Positions 5,542-6,510 of a stretch of 6,510 nt of DNA are shown piece after piece (the stretch's first letter is position 1; every line of letters begins with the position of its first letter). Where the stretch lies: NCBI GenBank assembly GCA_000715635.1, contig KL569169.1:64860-71369 (forward strand). The letters are read 5' to 3'. The notes beneath the pieces are model-generated. The model saw only the letters and a list, made by a program, of their open reading frames with translations. It made no database searches and was not told where the DNA came from. The translations under genes and the position numbers were made by a program. This stretch comes from Streptomyces violaceus (GTDB lineage: Bacteria > Actinomycetota > Actinomycetes > Streptomycetales > Streptomycetaceae).

Positions 5542-6345
5542 TCAGTAGTTTCCAAGACCGCCGCAGACGTTGATCGCCTGCGCGGTGACGGATGAGGCCG
5601 CGTCGGTCAGCAGATAGCCGACCATGCCCGCCACCTCGTCGGGCGTGGTGTAGCGGCCGAGCGGGATCTTGGCCTGGAACCGGTCGAGCACCTCCTCCTC
5701 GGTGGTCTCCCAGGCGGCGGCGTAGCCCTGCCGGACCCGCACCGCCATGGGCGTCTCCACATAGCCGGGGCAGACCGCGTTGACGGTGATCCCGGTTTTG
5801 GCCAGTTCCAGCCCCAGAGCCTTGGTGAAGCCGACGACCCCGTGCTTGGAGGCGGAGTAGGGGGCGCCCAGCACCACGCCCTGCTTGCCGCCGGTGGAGG
5901 CGATGTTCACGACCCGGCCCCAGCCGCCCTCCCGCATGCGGCCGGTGGTCAGGACGGCGCGGGTGACGCGGAAGACGCTGTCCAGGTTGGTGGCCATCAC
6001 GTCGTCCCACAGCTCGTCGGCGATCGTGTGCGTCTGGCCGCCGCCGCTACGCCCGGCGTTGTTGACGAGTATCTCGACGGGCCCGTAGCGCTCCACAGCG
6101 GCGGACATCAGCGCCTCGATCTGCGCCACGTCCCGTACGTCGCAGGCGGCGCCGTCCACGTCGTGGCCCTCGGCGCGCAGTTCCTTGACCGTGAGCGCGA
6201 CCCGGTCGGCGTCCCGGGCGCAGAGGAACACGCGGTGGCCGGCGGCGGTCAGGGACCGTGTGACGGCGAGGCCGATCCCGCTGGTGGCACCGGTGACGAC
6301 GGCGACCCGGCTGGTCGGTGTGGACATCGAAGGTATCGAGGACAT
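5542..6345 (-). CDS. Type II polyketide C-9 ketoreductase (ActIII-like SDR)
   Basis: A 267-residue SDR of the ActIII family, which uses NADPH to reduce the C-9 carbonyl of the ACP-bound poly-beta-ketone before first-ring aromatization. Seen: TGATSGIG (18-25), NNAGRSGGG (95-103), tetrad Asn120, Ser150, Tyr163 and Lys167 within NIASTGGKQGVV (147-158) and PYSASKHGVVGFTKALGLELA (from 162), NAVCPGYVETPM (189-200), and the hallmark C-terminus NVCGGLGNY. ActIII has Pro-Gly-Gly after NNAGR; here the Pro is Ser100. The ATG at 6345 follows the dehydratase stop by 7 bp, with AAGGG about 12 bases upstream. Met7 (6327) would align exactly with the ActIII N-terminus but has no visible ribosome site. The stop is 8 bp from the aromatase start, so the two steps are expressed together. 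Family confidence is very high; start moderate. Confidence 0.96.
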   Translation of the reverse strand: MSSIPSMSTPTSRVAVVTGATSGIGLAVTRSLTAAGHRVFLCARDADRVALTVKELRAEGHDVDGAACDVRDVAQIEALMSAAVERYGPVEILVNNAGRSGGGQTHTIADELWDDVMATNLDSVFRVTRAVLTTGRMREGGWGRVVNIASTGGKQGVVLGAPYSASKHGVVGFTKALGLELAKTGITVNAVCPGYVETPMAVRVRQGYAAAWETTEEEVLDRFQAKIPLGRYTTPDEVAGMVGYLLTDAASSVTAQAINVCGGLGNY

Positions 6346-6352
6346 CGTCCGA

Positions 6353-6510
6353 TCAGCCCTTTCGCGTGCAGAACTCGGTGATGGACTCGACGACGTAGTC
6401 GAGCATTTCTTTGGTGAGCCCCGGATAGACGCCGATCCAGAAGGTGTCCTCCGTGACGATGTCGCAGTTGACCAGTTCGTCCACGATCCGGTAGCGCACG
6501 TCCTGGTAGG
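6353..6510 (-). CDS. NDP-4-keto-deoxyhexose 3-dehydratase, C-terminal fragment (RfbH/SpnQ/UrdQ type; rest beyond window)
   Basis: Only the last 51 residues lie in the window. They read VRYRIVDELVN, then a short spacer, DTFWIGVYPGLTKEMLDYVV and a charged tail ending at TGA 6355-6353. The FW(I/V)GVYPGLT..MLDYV block is the conserved C-terminus of PMP- and [2Fe-2S]-dependent hexulose 3-dehydratases (E1/RfbH of ascarylose and abequose routes, SpnQ and UrdQ in antibiotic sugars), which remove the 3-hydroxyl of NDP-4-keto sugars. The diagnostic His replacing the PLP Lys and the cluster cysteines are outside the window. It is the upstream gene of the same minus-strand operon, 7 bp before the ketoreductase. 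It implies a 3-deoxy sugar such as a rhodinose, amicetose or forosamine precursor (inference). Confidence 0.82.
   Translation of the reverse strand, partial: YQDVRYRIVDELVNCDIVTEDTFWIGVYPGLTKEMLDYVVESITEFCTRKG

Noticed and set aside
5534..6010. Extended N-terminus of the aromatase reading through the ketoreductase region
   Set aside because: It is out of frame with the ketoreductase and low in complexity. The ATG at 5533 has a ribosome site and begins the normal aromatase N-terminus.
1..6510. tRNA, rRNA, insertion sequence or phage attachment site
   Set aside because: No cloverleaf-like arms, transposase motifs or terminal inverted repeats were seen, and gene content and composition are uniform across the window.

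Overview
The window looks like part of an aromatic (type II) polyketide biosynthetic gene cluster from a high-GC actinomycete, most likely Streptomyces or a close relative. The reasons are very high GC with strong third-position GC, GTG as well as ATG starts, GGAG-type ribosome sites, tightly coupled genes, and the protein families present. No ketosynthase, chain-length factor or ACP lies in the window, so this is a tailoring, cyclization and sugar portion of the cluster, cut at both ends.

Layout. (1) Left block, minus strand, 2583 to beyond position 1: a PF04199-type cyclase/hydrolase, a sugar N,N-dimethyltransferase and a DegT-family sugar aminotransferase that runs off the left edge. The genes are 14 bp apart and then overlap by 4 bp (ATGA), so they form one operon. 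(2) A divergent promoter region of about 200 bp (2584-2783) carrying four tandem heptamers at exact 11-bp spacing, the layout of a SARP activator site. (3) Plus-strand block 2784-3978: a small SnoaL-like protein and a classical SDR reductase. (4) A convergent gap (3979-4174) with two strong hairpins. (5) Right block, minus strand, 6510 down to 4175: the C-terminal end of a PMP-dependent NDP-hexose 3-dehydratase, an ActIII-like polyketide C-9 ketoreductase, and a didomain aromatase/cyclase that carries an extra C-terminal SnoaL-like domain.

How they work together (inference). The ActIII-like ketoreductase and the aromatase/cyclase reduce and aromatize the first ring of a nascent poly-beta-ketone. 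The two SnoaL domains, the PF04199 protein and the plus-strand SDR are candidates for later ring closure, hydration, dehydration or reduction. The aminotransferase and dimethyltransferase make an N,N-dimethylamino deoxysugar. The 3-dehydratase supplies a 3-deoxy sugar, either on the same route or for a second sugar. The product is therefore probably a glycosylated aromatic polyketide with a dimethylamino sugar, as in medermycin-, pluramycin-, ravidomycin- or anthracycline-type compounds; the exact class cannot be fixed from this window.

The most unusual observation is the fusion of a didomain aromatase/cyclase to a SnoaL-like domain, whose close paralogue is encoded as a free protein about 1 kb away on the other strand.
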